Origin: Streptomyces nojiriensis
Lineage (GTDB): Bacteria > Actinomycetota > Actinomycetes > Streptomycetales > Streptomycetaceae
Length of the DNA: 64,000 bases
Reading direction: 5' to 3'
Assembly: GCF_017639205.1 (NCBI RefSeq)
Contig: NZ_CP071139.1
Span: 7,129,501-7,193,500 of the forward strand
Notes under the pieces: generated by a model
What the model saw: the letters and a program-made list of their open reading frames with translations, nothing else
What the model was told of the DNA's origin: nothing
Database searches by the model: none
Program-made: the position numbers and the translations under genes
Shown here: piece by piece, positions 9,575-17,920 of the stretch
Numbering within the stretch: position 1 is the stretch's first letter
How the letters are laid out: every line of letters starts with the position of its first letter

Positions 9575-11083
9575 GTGGAGAACGAGGTGGACGGGGTGGC
9601 GGAGGCTTCGACGGGCGGGAATGACCGTGACGGCGACGGCTCCGTCGAAGCCGATGTCGAGCGCGGCGGATACCGGCAGGAGCTGAAGCGCACGCTGGGC
9701 TCCTTCCAGGTGTTCGCGATCTCGTTCGCCTTCATCTCGGTGGCGGTCGGCGTCTTCGGGACCTACGACGAAGTACTCCGAACCGCGGGACCGGTGGGGA
9801 TCTGGCTCTGGCTGATCGCCGCGGTGGGGCAGACCCTGGTGGCGCTGGTGGTCGCCCAGTTCGCGGCCCGCATCCCGCTCAGCGGCTCCTCCTACCAATG
9901 GGCCTCACGGCTGGCCGACCCGCGGACCGGCTGGTGGTTCGGCTGGCTGACCTTCTGCTTCCTGGCGATCGCCGTCGTGGCGATCGACAACGCCCTGGCG
10001 AGCCAGTCGTTCATGCCGCTCGCCGGCATCGCGGCGGACGAGGACACCGCGCGTGTGATCACGCTCGTGGTGCTGCTCGTCCAGGCCGTCGTCGCCATCG
10101 CCTCGACACGCCTGGTCAGCTGGATCAACTCGGTGGCGGTGGGGCTGGAAGTGGCCCTCGTCGTGGTGGTGACGATCGCGCTCCTCATCGCCGTGGCGGT
10201 CACGGGCGACGGCTCGGCGGCCAATCTCACCTCGCGCGGGGTCGCCGCGCACGCGCCCGGCTACTTCGCAGTCGGCGGCGGGCTGATGCTGGCGATGATC
10301 ATGGGTCTCGCCACCCTCGTGGGCTTCGACTCCGCCGCGAACCTGGCGGAGGAGGCCAAGGACCCCCACCGCAGCGTCCCGCGCGCGATCGTGGGGTCGG
10401 TCGTCGCCGCGGGAATCCTCGGCATGCTCTTCCTGATCGCGCTGACCGTCGCGATCGAGGACGTCCCGCGGATCAGCGCCGACGGGTCGCCGGTCGCGGC
10501 GATCATGCGCGAGAACCTCGGTCCGGCCGCGGAGAAGGTGCTGCTCGTCGCGATCTCGTTCGCGTTCTTCGGCGCCGGGATCGTGGTGATGGTCTCCTGC
10601 TCGCGGCTGGTCTACGCGATGTCGCGCGACGCGCGCTTCCCCGCGCACCGGGTGATGCGGCGGGTGAACACCCGTACGCAGACGCCGGTCCCGGCGACCC
10701 TGCTGATCCTCGCGCTCGGACTCGTCCTGATGGTGGCGCTGCCCGGCGCCGCACTGCTGGAGCTGATCACGGCGTCGACGATCCTCCCGGCCGTCATCTA
10801 CGGCGCGACGATCGTCCTCTACCTGGCCGTGCGCGGCCGCCTGGGCCGCCGTCCGGGCGCCTTCGACCTCGGACGCCTGGAGCTGCCGGTCGCGCTCTGC
10901 GCGCTGGTCTGGACCCTGCTCGCGCTGTTCGTCCTGGTGACGCCGCGGGAGGCACTGGTCCCCGTCGTGATCGTGGCCGGCCTGCTCCTCCTGGGCGGGC
11001 TGTTCTTCCTCGGCATGCTGGTGTTCGACCGCGAGGCGCTGGACACCGAACCCGGCGAGGACGTCTTCCGCGAGGGCCGTTGA
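9575..11083 (+). CDS. APC-family amino acid/amine permease
   Basis: A 502-residue integral membrane protein of the APC superfamily. After an acidic, hydrophilic N-terminus of about 35 residues comes ELKRTLGSFQVFAISFAFIS, the first unwound helix segment typical of APC transporters. The conserved GFDSAANLAEEAKDPHRSVPRAI block between helices 6 and 7 and the loop MSRDARFPAHRVMRRVNTRTQTPV are also clear. Twelve hydrophobic stretches are visible. The substrate cannot be read from sequence; an amino acid, amine or nitrogenous purine-related compound is possible given the neighbours. The start is GTG 9575 with a weak ribosome site; a strong terminator follows. Confidence 0.85.
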   Translation: MENEVDGVAEASTGGNDRDGDGSVEADVERGGYRQELKRTLGSFQVFAISFAFISVAVGVFGTYDEVLRTAGPVGIWLWLIAAVGQTLVALVVAQFAARIPLSGSSYQWASRLADPRTGWWFGWLTFCFLAIAVVAIDNALASQSFMPLAGIAADEDTARVITLVVLLVQAVVAIASTRLVSWINSVAVGLEVALVVVVTIALLIAVAVTGDGSAANLTSRGVAAHAPGYFAVGGGLMLAMIMGLATLVGFDSAANLAEEAKDPHRSVPRAIVGSVVAAGILGMLFLIALTVAIEDVPRISADGSPVAAIMRENLGPAAEKVLLVAISFAFFGAGIVVMVSCSRLVYAMSRDARFPAHRVMRRVNTRTQTPVPATLLILALGLVLMVALPGAALLELITASTILPAVIYGATIVLYLAVRGRLGRRPGAFDLGRLELPVALCALVWTLLALFVLVTPREALVPVVIVAGLLLLGGLFFLGMLVFDREALDTEPGEDVFREGR

Positions 11084-11127
11084 GGAGCGTTCCCGTCCAG
11101 GGCCGGAGTCCTGCCCGGACACGACAA

Positions 11128-11163
11128 AGCGCCGAGTCACGGGACCGTCCGTGACTCGGCGCT
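11128..11163. terminator. strong hairpin terminator after the permease
   Basis: A perfect 15-bp inverted repeat, AGCGCCGAGTCACGG at 11128-11142 and its complement at 11149-11163, with a 6-nt loop. It sits 45 bp after the permease stop. Confidence 0.85.
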
Positions 11164-11461
11164 CTGGTTTGTTACCGCCCGACGGTGCGAGGCTGGCGCG
11201 ACAGGACGTTCGCACCGCCGGGCGGAGCAGGAGGCTCCTTCGCTTCGTGCAGGGGGCTCTGTGCGTAGCCCCTGTACGGAGGAGGAGTTGGCTGGGACCG
11301 TGGCGAACGGCGACGAGAACTCCGGCGTCGTCTCCCTCAGGTCAAGAGACGGGCCTCGGAACCCATTACCACCGCACTGGCTCGCACGCTCGCCACGGTC
11401 CTCGTCCTGCCCTCACCGTGTACCACCCCTCATCCGGGTCCACGGGTCGGGCTGAGCACCC
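11164..11461. other. 298-bp stretch without a supported gene
   Basis: Located between two convergent terminators. Short open frames exist but none has family-like sequence or a good ribosome site. A GC-rich segment near 11230-11290 can fold locally, but I do not recognise a known riboswitch or ncRNA. Confidence 0.5.
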
Positions 11462-11486
11462 GGGGCCTGACCTCCCGTCAGGCCCC
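11462..11486 (-). terminator. katA terminator
   Basis: GGGGCCTGAC, loop CTCCC, GTCAGGCCCC: a perfect 10-bp stem lying 17 bp beyond the katA stop codon on the reverse strand. Confidence 0.85.
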
Positions 11487-11503
11487 CGGTACAACTGGGT
11501 GGC

Positions 11504-12961
11504 TCAGGCGTCGCGCAGGGCGCGGACGGCCTCCTCGACGCGCTTGCCGTAGTCGGCGTCGGCGGCGTGGAAGTGAGCCAGGTTCTTCTCGATGACGTCT
11601 TCCAGGGTGACCTGGGACAGGCCGCCGGCGATGTTCGCCACCAGACGCTGCTTCTCGGCCTCCGACATCAGCCGGTAGAGCTCACCGGCCTGGAAGAAGT
11701 CGTCGTCCTTGGTGTGGGCCGGGGCCGCGTGGGTGCCCGTGTAGCCGGAGACGGCCTTCGGGGCGCCCAGCGCCAGACCGGTCTCGGCCGGACCCTGGTA
11801 CGAGTTGGGCTCGTAGTTCTTGTCGTGGCGCGAGCCGTTGCGCAGCGCCATGACACCGTCGCGGCCGTAGTTGTCGGCCTTCGTCGCCTTCGGGGCGTTG
11901 ACCGGCAGCACGGTGTGGTTCACACCGAGGCGGTAGCGCTGGGCGTCGGCGTACGCGAAGAGACGGCCCTGGAGCATCTTGTCCGGCGAGGCGGTGATGC
12001 CCGGGACGAAGTTGTTCGGGGAGAAGGCGGACTGCTCGACCTCGGCGAAGACGTTGTCCGGGTTGCGGTCGAGGACCAGACGGCCCACGCGCTGCAGCGG
12101 GTAGTCGCTGTGCGGCCACACCTTGGTGAGGTCGAACGGGTTGAAGCGGTAGTCCGCGGCCTCGGCGGCCGGCATGATCTGCACGTACAGGGTCCACGAG
12201 GGGTTCACACCGCGCTCGATGGCCTGCAGCAGGTCGGTCTGGTGCGAGTTCGCGTCCTTGCCGACGAGCTCGGCGGCCTGCTCGCCCGACAGGCAGCGGA
12301 TGCCCTGGTTCGTCTTGAAGTGGTACTTGACGAAGAAGGCCTCGCCCGACTCGTTGGTCCACTGGTACGTGTGGGAGCCGTAGCCGTTCATGTGACGGTA
12401 CGACGCCGGGATGCCGCGGTCACCCATGAGCCAGGTGATCTGGTGCGTCGCCTCGGGGGCGTGCGCCCAGAAGTCCCAGACGTTGTCCGGCTCCTGCTTG
12501 CCCGTGAAGGGGTCGCGCTTCTGGGAGTGGATGAAGTCGGGGAACTTGATCGGGTCCTTGATGAAGAACACCGGGGTGTTGTTGCCGACGAGGTCGTAGT
12601 TGCCCTCTTCGGTGTAGAACTTGAGCGCGAAGCCGCGCGGGTCGCGGACCGCGTCCGCGCCGCCGAGCGAGTCGGCGACGGTGGAGAACCGCAGGAAGGT
12701 CTCGGTCTTCTTGCCGACCGTGTTCAGGAACGCGGCGCTGGTGTACGCGGTGACGTCGTCGGTCACCTCGAAGTAGCCGTACGCGGCCGAGCCGCGGGCG
12801 TGCACCACGCGCTCCGGGATGCGCTCACGGTTGAAGCGGGCGAGCTTCTCCAGGAGCTGCTGGTCCTGGACCAGGAGCGGGCCACCGACGCCGGCGGTGG
12901 CGGAGTTCTGATTGTCGGCGACCGGGGCGCCGGACTCGGTCGTCAGCGTGCGCTTCGACAT
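11504..12961 (-). CDS. katA: heme catalase
   Basis: A 485-residue monofunctional catalase. The active-site His block is ERVVHARGSAAYGYFEVT. Also present are the Asn segment NNTPVFFIKDPIKFPDFIH, the structural block RHMNGYGSHTYQWTN, and the heme-ligand Tyr motif GRLFAYADAQRYRLG. It decomposes hydrogen peroxide in the cytoplasm. Its position between glxR/hyi and its AllR-like operator suggest that it detoxifies peroxide produced by the uricase at 16807. The promoter region holds paired boxes and the CAACA-N3-TGTTG palindrome described separately. Length and domain content are typical of small-subunit catalases. Confidence 0.96.
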   Translation of the reverse strand: MSKRTLTTESGAPVADNQNSATAGVGGPLLVQDQQLLEKLARFNRERIPERVVHARGSAAYGYFEVTDDVTAYTSAAFLNTVGKKTETFLRFSTVADSLGGADAVRDPRGFALKFYTEEGNYDLVGNNTPVFFIKDPIKFPDFIHSQKRDPFTGKQEPDNVWDFWAHAPEATHQITWLMGDRGIPASYRHMNGYGSHTYQWTNESGEAFFVKYHFKTNQGIRCLSGEQAAELVGKDANSHQTDLLQAIERGVNPSWTLYVQIMPAAEAADYRFNPFDLTKVWPHSDYPLQRVGRLVLDRNPDNVFAEVEQSAFSPNNFVPGITASPDKMLQGRLFAYADAQRYRLGVNHTVLPVNAPKATKADNYGRDGVMALRNGSRHDKNYEPNSYQGPAETGLALGAPKAVSGYTGTHAAPAHTKDDDFFQAGELYRLMSEAEKQRLVANIAGGLSQVTLEDVIEKNLAHFHAADADYGKRVEEAVRALRDA

Positions 12962-12980
12962 GGTGACCTTCCGTACGGGG

Positions 12981-13016
12981 TAACTGCTGACGGAAAGCGT
13001 CTTCCGTCATGCGGAA
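12981..13016 (-). promoter_or_regulatory. paired AllR-like boxes upstream of katA
   Basis: TTCCGTCATGCGGAA at 13002-13016 is a near-perfect palindrome. A weaker partner sits 21 bp away at 12981-12995 (right arm CGGAA intact, left arm degenerate). The strong box lies just downstream of the proposed -10, a repressing position. Confidence 0.6.
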
Positions 13017-13017
13017 C

Positions 13018-13057
13018 AGCCTAATTTCGGCGAGAACTAAACGTCAACAGTTTGTTG
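13018..13057 (-). promoter_or_regulatory. katA promoter with CAACA-GTT-TGTTG palindrome
   Basis: On the reverse strand, -35 TTGACG (13047-13042), an 18-bp spacer and -10 TAGGCT (13023-13018). The 13-bp palindrome at 13045-13057 overlaps the -35. The same sequence context, TTCAACAAA(C/G)TGTTGACG with one difference, precedes uraD. Confidence 0.55.
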
Positions 13058-13172
13058 AACGAAGTTGAAGAGTGAGTGGTGATCCGGACGGCGCCGGCGC
13101 TTGGGCGCGACAGGACAGGTGTCAGCGCCGGCGCCATCCGGAAACTCAGGTCCCCCGCGAGAGGGGGAGTGC

Positions 13173-14063
13173 TCAGATCTGAGCGCCGGAGAGGCGCTCG
13201 ACGGCACGGAGCAGGGCCGAGTGGTCCAGGCCGCCGTCACCCTGGGCGCGCAGCGAGGCGACCAGCTGGGCGACGACCGCGCCGACCGGAAGGGCCGCAC
13301 CGACGTTGCGGGCGGCGTCGGTGACGATGCCCATGTCCTTGTGGTGCAGGTCGATCCGGAAGCCGGGCTTGAAGTCGCGGTTCAGGAAGTTGTCCTTCTT
13401 GCGGGTCAGCACCGTGGAGCCGGCCAGGCCGCCGTTGAGGACGTCCAGGGCGGCCTGCAGGTTCACGCCGGACTTCTCGAGGAAGACGACGGCCTCGGCG
13501 CACGCCTGGATGTTCACCGCGACGATGAGCTGGTTGGCGGCCTTCACGGTCTGGCCGGAGCCGTGCGGACCGCACAGGACGATGACCTTGCCGAGGGCCT
13601 CGAGGATGGGCAGGGCCTCGTCGAAGTCGGCCTGCTCGCCACCCACCATGATCGACAGGACGGCCTCGATGGCGCCGGCCTCGCCGCCGGACACCGGGGC
13701 GTCGATGACGCGGATGCCCTTGGCGGCGGCGTTCTTCGCGAGGTCGACCGAGGTCTGCGGGGTGATCGACGACATGTCGATGATCAGCGCGCCGGACTTC
13801 GCGTTCTCCAGGATGCCGTTCTCACCGTAGGAGATGGCCTCGACCTGCGGGGAGGCGGGCACCATCGTGATGATGACGTCGGCGTCCGCCACGGCCTCGG
13901 CGATCGAGCCGGCCGCGCTGCCGCCGGCGGCGGCCAGACGGTCCAGCTTGTCCTGCTCCAGGGTGAAGCCGGTGACCGAGTAGCCGGCCTTCAGGAGGTT
14001 CTCGGCCATGGGGGAGCCCATGATTCCGAGACCGATCCAGGCGATCTTGGGGAGGTTGCTCAT
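13173..14063 (-). CDS. glxR: 2-hydroxy-3-oxopropionate (tartronate semialdehyde) reductase
   Basis: A 296-residue beta-hydroxyacid dehydrogenase. The N-terminal NAD(P) fold is IAWIGLGIMGSPMAENLLKAGY. The substrate-binding segment is DAPVSGGEAGAIEAVLSIMVGG, and the catalytic Lys lies in GSGQTVKAANQLIVA. It reduces the Gcl product tartronate semialdehyde to D-glycerate. It lies 75 bp downstream of hyi on the same strand without an obvious promoter of its own, so hyi-glxR is probably an operon. Related family members act on 3-hydroxyisobutyrate, but the Gcl/Hyi neighbourhood makes the GlxR role much more likely. Confidence 0.94.
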   Translation of the reverse strand: MSNLPKIAWIGLGIMGSPMAENLLKAGYSVTGFTLEQDKLDRLAAAGGSAAGSIAEAVADADVIITMVPASPQVEAISYGENGILENAKSGALIIDMSSITPQTSVDLAKNAAAKGIRVIDAPVSGGEAGAIEAVLSIMVGGEQADFDEALPILEALGKVIVLCGPHGSGQTVKAANQLIVAVNIQACAEAVVFLEKSGVNLQAALDVLNGGLAGSTVLTRKKDNFLNRDFKPGFRIDLHHKDMGIVTDAARNVGAALPVGAVVAQLVASLRAQGDGGLDHSALLRAVERLSGAQI

Positions 14064-14138
14064 GATGAGGGTCCTTCTCTTAATGCTTTGTACGAAAAGT
14101 TCGTGAAGTGCCTGGCTGATCGCCCGGACTTGGTCCGC

Positions 14139-14972
14139 CTACTTCGCGGCGCGGGCCTCGGCCGGCAGCCATGCGAAGGAAGCGGCAGCGTCGGCGGCCT
14201 TGTACTCCAGGCCTACGTAGCCCTCGTACCCGGCCTTCTTCAGCTGGTCGAGCAGCTCCTCCAGGGGCAGCTCGCCGGTGCCGGGGGCACCGCGTCCCGG
14301 CTTGTCCGCGATCTGGACGTGCCCGGTCTTGGCGGCGTACTTTTCGATGACCTCGGAGAGGTCCTCATCGTTCATCGCCAGGTGGTACAGGTCGAGCAGG
14401 AACTTGGCGTTGCCGAGGCCGGTGGCCTCGTTCACCTTGTCCACGACCTCGATGCCGGCCGGTGCGCTCACCAGGGGGTAGAGCGGCGACTCGGGCTTGT
14501 TGAGGGTCTCGATCAGGAGGATCGCGCCGACGCGGTCCGCGGCCTGGGCCGCCACGACCAGGTTCTTCAGGGCGAGCTCGTCCTGAACGGCCGGCTCCAC
14601 GCCTTCGACGCGGTTGCCGTAGAGGGCGTTCAGCGCCTTGCAGCCGACCGAGGCCGCGAAGTCCGCGGCCACGTTGATGTTGGCGTTGAAGCGCTCCGAC
14701 TCCGCACCGGGCACCGAGACCGCGCCGCGGTCCGGACCCGGCAGTTGGCCGGCGTAGAAGTTCAGTCCCACCAGCTGGGTGCCGGCGTCCTCGAGAGCCT
14801 TCTTGAGGGCGTCGAGCTCCTCCTGTGCGGGGGTGGGGGTCTCGATCCAGGGCCACCACAGCTCGACCGCCGTGAAGCCCGCCGCGGCGGCGGCCGCGGG
14901 GCGCTCCAGGAGCGGGAGTTCCGTGAAGAGGATCGACAGGTTCACATCGAAGCGCTGGTCCGTGTATCCCAT
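14139..14972 (-). CDS. hyi: hydroxypyruvate isomerase-family TIM barrel
   Basis: A 277-residue AP-endonuclease-2-like TIM barrel, starting MGYTDQRFDVNLSILFTELPLLERP. ATG 14972 is chosen because AAGGAG lies about 10 nt upstream; extending further would run through the operator. Metal-binding and catalytic blocks include FTAVELWWPW, LLIETLNKPESPLYPL, FLLDLYHLAMNDEDL, TGHVQIADKPGRGAPGTGEL and GYVGLEYKA. Family members interconvert hydroxypyruvate and tartronate semialdehyde. It is first gene of a probable hyi-glxR operon, under two AllR-like boxes spaced 21 bp apart. Confidence 0.93.
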   Translation of the reverse strand: MGYTDQRFDVNLSILFTELPLLERPAAAAAAGFTAVELWWPWIETPTPAQEELDALKKALEDAGTQLVGLNFYAGQLPGPDRGAVSVPGAESERFNANINVAADFAASVGCKALNALYGNRVEGVEPAVQDELALKNLVVAAQAADRVGAILLIETLNKPESPLYPLVSAPAGIEVVDKVNEATGLGNAKFLLDLYHLAMNDEDLSEVIEKYAAKTGHVQIADKPGRGAPGTGELPLEELLDQLKKAGYEGYVGLEYKAADAAASFAWLPAEARAAK

Positions 14973-14988
14973 GAGGGGTGTGCGCTCC

Positions 14989-15024
14989 TTCCGTATTGCG
15001 GAAGTTATTTTCTGCTTGATGGAA
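14989..15024 (-). promoter_or_regulatory. paired AllR-like operator boxes upstream of hyi
   Basis: TTCCGTATTGCGGAA (14989-15003, arms perfectly complementary) and TTCTGCTTGATGGAA (15010-15024), 21 bp apart. A TTGACA -35 candidate lies upstream on the reverse strand at 15053-15048; the -10 is unclear. The boxes sit between promoter and start codon. Confidence 0.72.
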
Positions 15025-15097
15025 GACTGCATGGGGTTCTGCGTGGATGTCAAGTGCGGACTGCCGAAAAATCCAGACCGCGGGGTAGCTTGACGGC

Positions 15098-15349
15098 GTG
15101 CGATTGAGAGTGGAGTTCACGACCGAGCCCTTCGATCTGGAAGAGGCTCCTGCCCATGCCGTGGCGGCCCGCGAGGTCATCCAGAAGGCCCAGCTGGACG
15201 CGGTGGACGTCGGCCCGTTCGGCAACACCGCCGAGGGTGAGGCCGACCGGGTGCTGGCCGCGGTGGGGGCACTGCTGCGCGACTCCCTGGAGGCCGGCGC
15301 CACGCGCGTCTCGCTCCAGGTCAATGTGATCGGGGAGGAGGTCTCATGA
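15098..15349 (+). CDS. conserved small protein of unknown function
   Basis: An 83-residue soluble protein starting at GTG 15098. It overlaps the next gene by 4 nt (ATGA), so the two are translationally coupled. No signal peptide, membrane helix or recognised catalytic motif. The pattern VEFTTEPF ... DVGPFGNTAEGEADRVLAAVGALLRDSLEAGATRVSLQVNV suggests a small alpha/beta fold. A TAGCTT hexamer at 15086-15091 stands only 7 nt before the GTG and no ribosome site is visible, so it may be read from a leaderless message. It is conserved next to uraD in my memory of Streptomyces loci, but I cannot verify that. Confidence 0.7.
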   Translation: MRLRVEFTTEPFDLEEAPAHAVAAREVIQKAQLDAVDVGPFGNTAEGEADRVLAAVGALLRDSLEAGATRVSLQVNVIGEEVS

Positions 15350-15852
15350 CCGAGCCCCGCGACCACCCCTTCGTCGCAGCGGTCAAGCCGCTGGTGGACG
15401 CCATGGGCGGTGAGCTGATGGATCCCGCCCTGGCGCAGCCCGACGACGTCGTGCTCACCTGGGAGGGACAGGACCTGCTGGCCGTGCGCCTGCCGCAGCT
15501 CTCGGACTCGCTGGACCACATCCTGGCGGCCCTGGAGCGGCGGTACGGCGTACCGTTGGCGCAGCTCGACCGGAAGTCCAAGCAGGACGTCGTACGGATA
15601 CTGGAGGCGCGGGGCGCCTTCTCCGTACGGCACGGCGTGGAAACGGTCGCGGGCGCTCTGGGTGTCAGCCGCTTCACCGTCTACAACTACCTGAACCGGG
15701 ATTCGGGCACCCCGAAGGGGCGGGCAAGAGCAGCCGGGAGTGAATGCAGCCTGACTCACGGTGACGAGCCGCCGCCCAATTCACCCGGGCGGCGGCTTTT
15801 GTGTACGGGAAGTTTCAACAAAGTGTTGACGCCGTGTTGTCGAGGGCGTTAG
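15346..15852 (+). CDS. helix-turn-helix protein with an anomalous C-terminal extension
   Basis: 168 residues as read. The N-terminal 85 residues are an alpha/beta domain (HPFVAAVKPLVDAMGGELM ... VVLTWEGQDLLAVRLPQ). The C-terminal helix-turn-helix is Fis-like (VETVAGALGVSRFTVYNYLNRD, about residues 104-125). After NRDSG the frame turns into unstructured sequence and runs through the downstream hairpin. A one-base shift would give a stop at the TGA near 15741. I suspect the natural protein ends near residue 130 and that the tail reflects a frameshift or loss of stop. It is coupled to the gene before it. A regulatory role for the uraD operon is possible but unproven. Confidence 0.65.
   Translation: MTEPRDHPFVAAVKPLVDAMGGELMDPALAQPDDVVLTWEGQDLLAVRLPQLSDSLDHILAALERRYGVPLAQLDRKSKQDVVRILEARGAFSVRHGVETVAGALGVSRFTVYNYLNRDSGTPKGRARAAGSECSLTHGDEPPPNSPGRRLLCTGSFNKVLTPCCRGR
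15769..15801 (+). terminator. intrinsic terminator before the uraD operon
   Basis: AGCCGCCGCC ... GGCGGCGGCTTTT with a short loop, the clearest U-tailed hairpin in this part of the window. It lies inside the apparent 3' extension of the HTH gene. Confidence 0.85.
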
Positions 15853-15854
15853 CT
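15816..15854 (+). promoter_or_regulatory. uraD operon promoter with CAACA-AAG-TGTTG palindrome
   Basis: The palindrome at 15816-15828 overlaps the -35 TTGACG (15826-15831). A 17-bp spacer leads to TTAGCT (15849-15854). No TTCCG-type AllR box was seen here. Confidence 0.65.
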
Positions 15855-15897
15855 ATGCGCAGCCCGTCAAAGCAACAACAGGCCACGGAGGCCTACC

Positions 15898-16413
15898 GTG
15901 ACTTCGAGTCCGACCCCGGGTCTCACCCGGTTCAACGCCTTGGACGACAGCGCGGCCACGGCCGAGCTGCACGAGGTGTGCGCCAGCTCGGCGTGGGGGA
16001 GCAAGATGCTCGCCCAGCGCCCCTTCGCCACCGCAGAGTCCCTGTTCGCCGCGAACGAAGCCGCCATGGCGGAGCTCACCGCGGACGACCTGGGCGAAGC
16101 GATGGGAGGCCACGCGCCGATCGGCCGGCCGAAGCCGGGAGACCCGACCTCCGCCCGCGAGCAGCGTGGCATGGCCGGTGCCTCGGAGGAGCTCAAGAAC
16201 GAGCTCCTCGAACTGAACCTGGCCTACCAGGACAAGTTCGGCCACGTCTTCCTCATCTGCGCCACCGGTGCGACCGGTGAGTTCATGCGTGACGCGGTCA
16301 AGGTCCGGATCGACAACTCGCCGGAGCAGGAGCGGGAGATCGCCCGCGGCGAGCTCGTCAAGATCAACAAGATCCGCCTCACCCGCCTCGTCGAACTCGC
16401 AGAAGGAGCGTGA
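15898..16413 (+). CDS. uraD: 2-oxo-4-hydroxy-4-carboxy-5-ureidoimidazoline (OHCU) decarboxylase
   Basis: A 171-residue protein, started at GTG 15898 (MTSSPTPGLTRFNAL). It decarboxylates OHCU to S-allantoin, the third step after urate oxidation. Conserved family features include RPFATAESLFAANEAAM, the catalytic His in EAMGGHAPIGRPK, and the C-terminal block YQDKFGHVFLICATGATGEFMRDAVKVRI with helical RKINK-like residues. Its stop overlaps the region of the uraH start, so uraD, uraH and uricase form a tight three-gene operon in reverse biochemical order. Confidence 0.95.
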   Translation: MTSSPTPGLTRFNALDDSAATAELHEVCASSAWGSKMLAQRPFATAESLFAANEAAMAELTADDLGEAMGGHAPIGRPKPGDPTSAREQRGMAGASEELKNELLELNLAYQDKFGHVFLICATGATGEFMRDAVKVRIDNSPEQEREIARGELVKINKIRLTRLVELAEGA

Positions 16414-16415
16414 CC

Positions 16416-16805
16416 ATGAGCACCGAGACCATCGCGTCGGTGTCCACGCACATCCTGGACACCAGCATCGGCAAGCCCGCCGAGGGCGTCGCCATCTCCC
16501 TGTCGGCCCGCACGGGCCTGCGCGGCGAGTGGGCGGCCCTGGGCGGCTCCGCCACCGATGCGGACGGGCGCTGCAAGGACCTGCCGGCGCTGCCGGAGGG
16601 CACCACACACGTGCGTCTCGATTTCGAGACCGAGACGTACTTCGAGAAGAAGCAAGCCGAGGCGCAGCAGGACGCCCCCCGCGTAAGGGACAGCGGTGCG
16701 TTCTTCCCCGAGGTCACCATCACCTTTGCGGTGAACCCGGGCGAGCACTACCACGTACCGCTGCTGCTCAACCCGTTCGGCTACTCCGTTTACCGAGGGA
16801 GCTAG
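16416..16805 (+). CDS. uraH: 5-hydroxyisourate hydrolase (transthyretin-like)
   Basis: 129 residues from ATG 16416, which has AAGGAG 8 nt upstream; a GTG at 16410 is less likely. The N-terminal His is in SVSTHILDTSIGKPA. The middle has the Arg segment VRLDFETETYF. The family-specific C-terminus FGYSVYRGS is present, corresponding to the YRGS tetrapeptide that separates true hydrolases from transthyretin. It hydrolyses 5-hydroxyisourate to OHCU in the cytosol. It overlaps or abuts uraD and is followed 1 bp later by the uricase gene. Confidence 0.96.
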   Translation: MSTETIASVSTHILDTSIGKPAEGVAISLSARTGLRGEWAALGGSATDADGRCKDLPALPEGTTHVRLDFETETYFEKKQAEAQQDAPRVRDSGAFFPEVTITFAVNPGEHYHVPLLLNPFGYSVYRGS

Positions 16806-16806
16806 C

Positions 16807-17730
16807 ATGGCCACGATTCTGGGCCAGAACCAGTACGGCAAAGCAGAGAACCGCGTCGTCAAGATCACGCGGGACGGCGACACGCACCACATCAAGGACC
16901 TGAACGTCTCGGTCGCCCTCTCCGGCGACATGGACGACGTCCACTACTCCGGCTCGAACGCCAACTGCCTTCCGACGGACACCACCAAGAACACGGTGTA
17001 CGCGTTCGCCAAGGAGTACGGCATCGAGTCCGCCGAGCAGTTCGGCATCCACCTGGCGCGCTGGTTCGTCACCAGCCAGGAGCCGATCAAGCGCGCGCGC
17101 ATCCGGATCGAGGAGTACGCCTGGGACCGGATCGCCACCTCGGACGCCAACTCCAAGTTCATCGGCTCCGACGAGGTGAACCACTCCTTCGTCCGCCAGG
17201 GCATGGAGACCCGCGTCACCCAGATCACGTACGACGGTACGAACTGGGAGGTCATCTCCGGCCTCAAGGACCTCGTCGTCATGAACTCCACGAACTCCGA
17301 GTTCTGGGGTTACGTGAAGGACAAGTACACGACGCTGAGGGAGGCCTACGACCGCATCCTGGCCACCCAGGTGTCGGCTCGCTGGCGCTTCAACTGGTCG
17401 GACGACGAGCAGCGGATGCCCAACTGGGAGAAGTCCTACGCCGAGGTCCGCAAGCACATGCTGCAGGCCTTCGCGGAGACCTACTCCCTGTCGCTGCAGC
17501 AGACCCTGTACCAGATGGGTTCGCGCATCATCAACCACCGTTCGGAGATCGACGAGGTCCGCTTCTCGCTCCCGAACAAGCACCACTTCCTGGTCGACCT
17601 GGAGCCCTTCGGCCTCAAGAACGACAACGAGGTGTACTTCGCCGCGGACCGTCCGTACGGTCTGATCGAGGCCACTGTTCTCCGGGACGGCGTCGACGCC
17701 CGTATCCCCGTGGACATGACCAACCTCTGA
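16807..17730 (+). CDS. factor-independent urate oxidase (uricase)
   Basis: 307 residues, the usual uricase length. It oxidises urate with O2 to 5-hydroxyisourate and H2O2 without cofactor. The conserved N-terminal segment has GQNQYGKAENRVVKI (catalytic Lys) and the Thr block NCLPTDTTKNTVYAFAKEY. The second T-fold domain has DRILATQVSARWRFN, SLQQTLYQMGSRIINH and LPNKHHFLVDLEPFGLKNDNEVYF. It is the last gene of the uraD-uraH-uricase operon. The peroxide by-product explains a nearby co-regulated catalase. No gene symbol is assigned because names differ between genera. Confidence 0.97.
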   Translation: MATILGQNQYGKAENRVVKITRDGDTHHIKDLNVSVALSGDMDDVHYSGSNANCLPTDTTKNTVYAFAKEYGIESAEQFGIHLARWFVTSQEPIKRARIRIEEYAWDRIATSDANSKFIGSDEVNHSFVRQGMETRVTQITYDGTNWEVISGLKDLVVMNSTNSEFWGYVKDKYTTLREAYDRILATQVSARWRFNWSDDEQRMPNWEKSYAEVRKHMLQAFAETYSLSLQQTLYQMGSRIINHRSEIDEVRFSLPNKHHFLVDLEPFGLKNDNEVYFAADRPYGLIEATVLRDGVDARIPVDMTNL

Positions 17731-17920
17731 CGCGGCACGCGCGTCCCGGGGCTCCGCAGTGGCCCCGGGACCGCGCGACACCCCCAAGCTTCCTGAATCG
17801 GCACCCGGACGTATCACACGGGGCGGCAGTACTGTCAGCTGTCAAGGCCCCCGGCTCCGGCACTCAAATCTCCTGGGCCTTGCCGTGCCCGCACCGCCAC
17901 TGAAAGCACGAGGAAGTCCC

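Noticed and set aside
11164..11461. Possible riboswitch or small RNA between the permease and katA
   Set aside because: Local folding is possible but no conserved riboswitch core was recognised.
13101..15107. Long forward frame opposite glxR and hyi
   Set aside because: Antisense shadow of two confidently identified enzymes.
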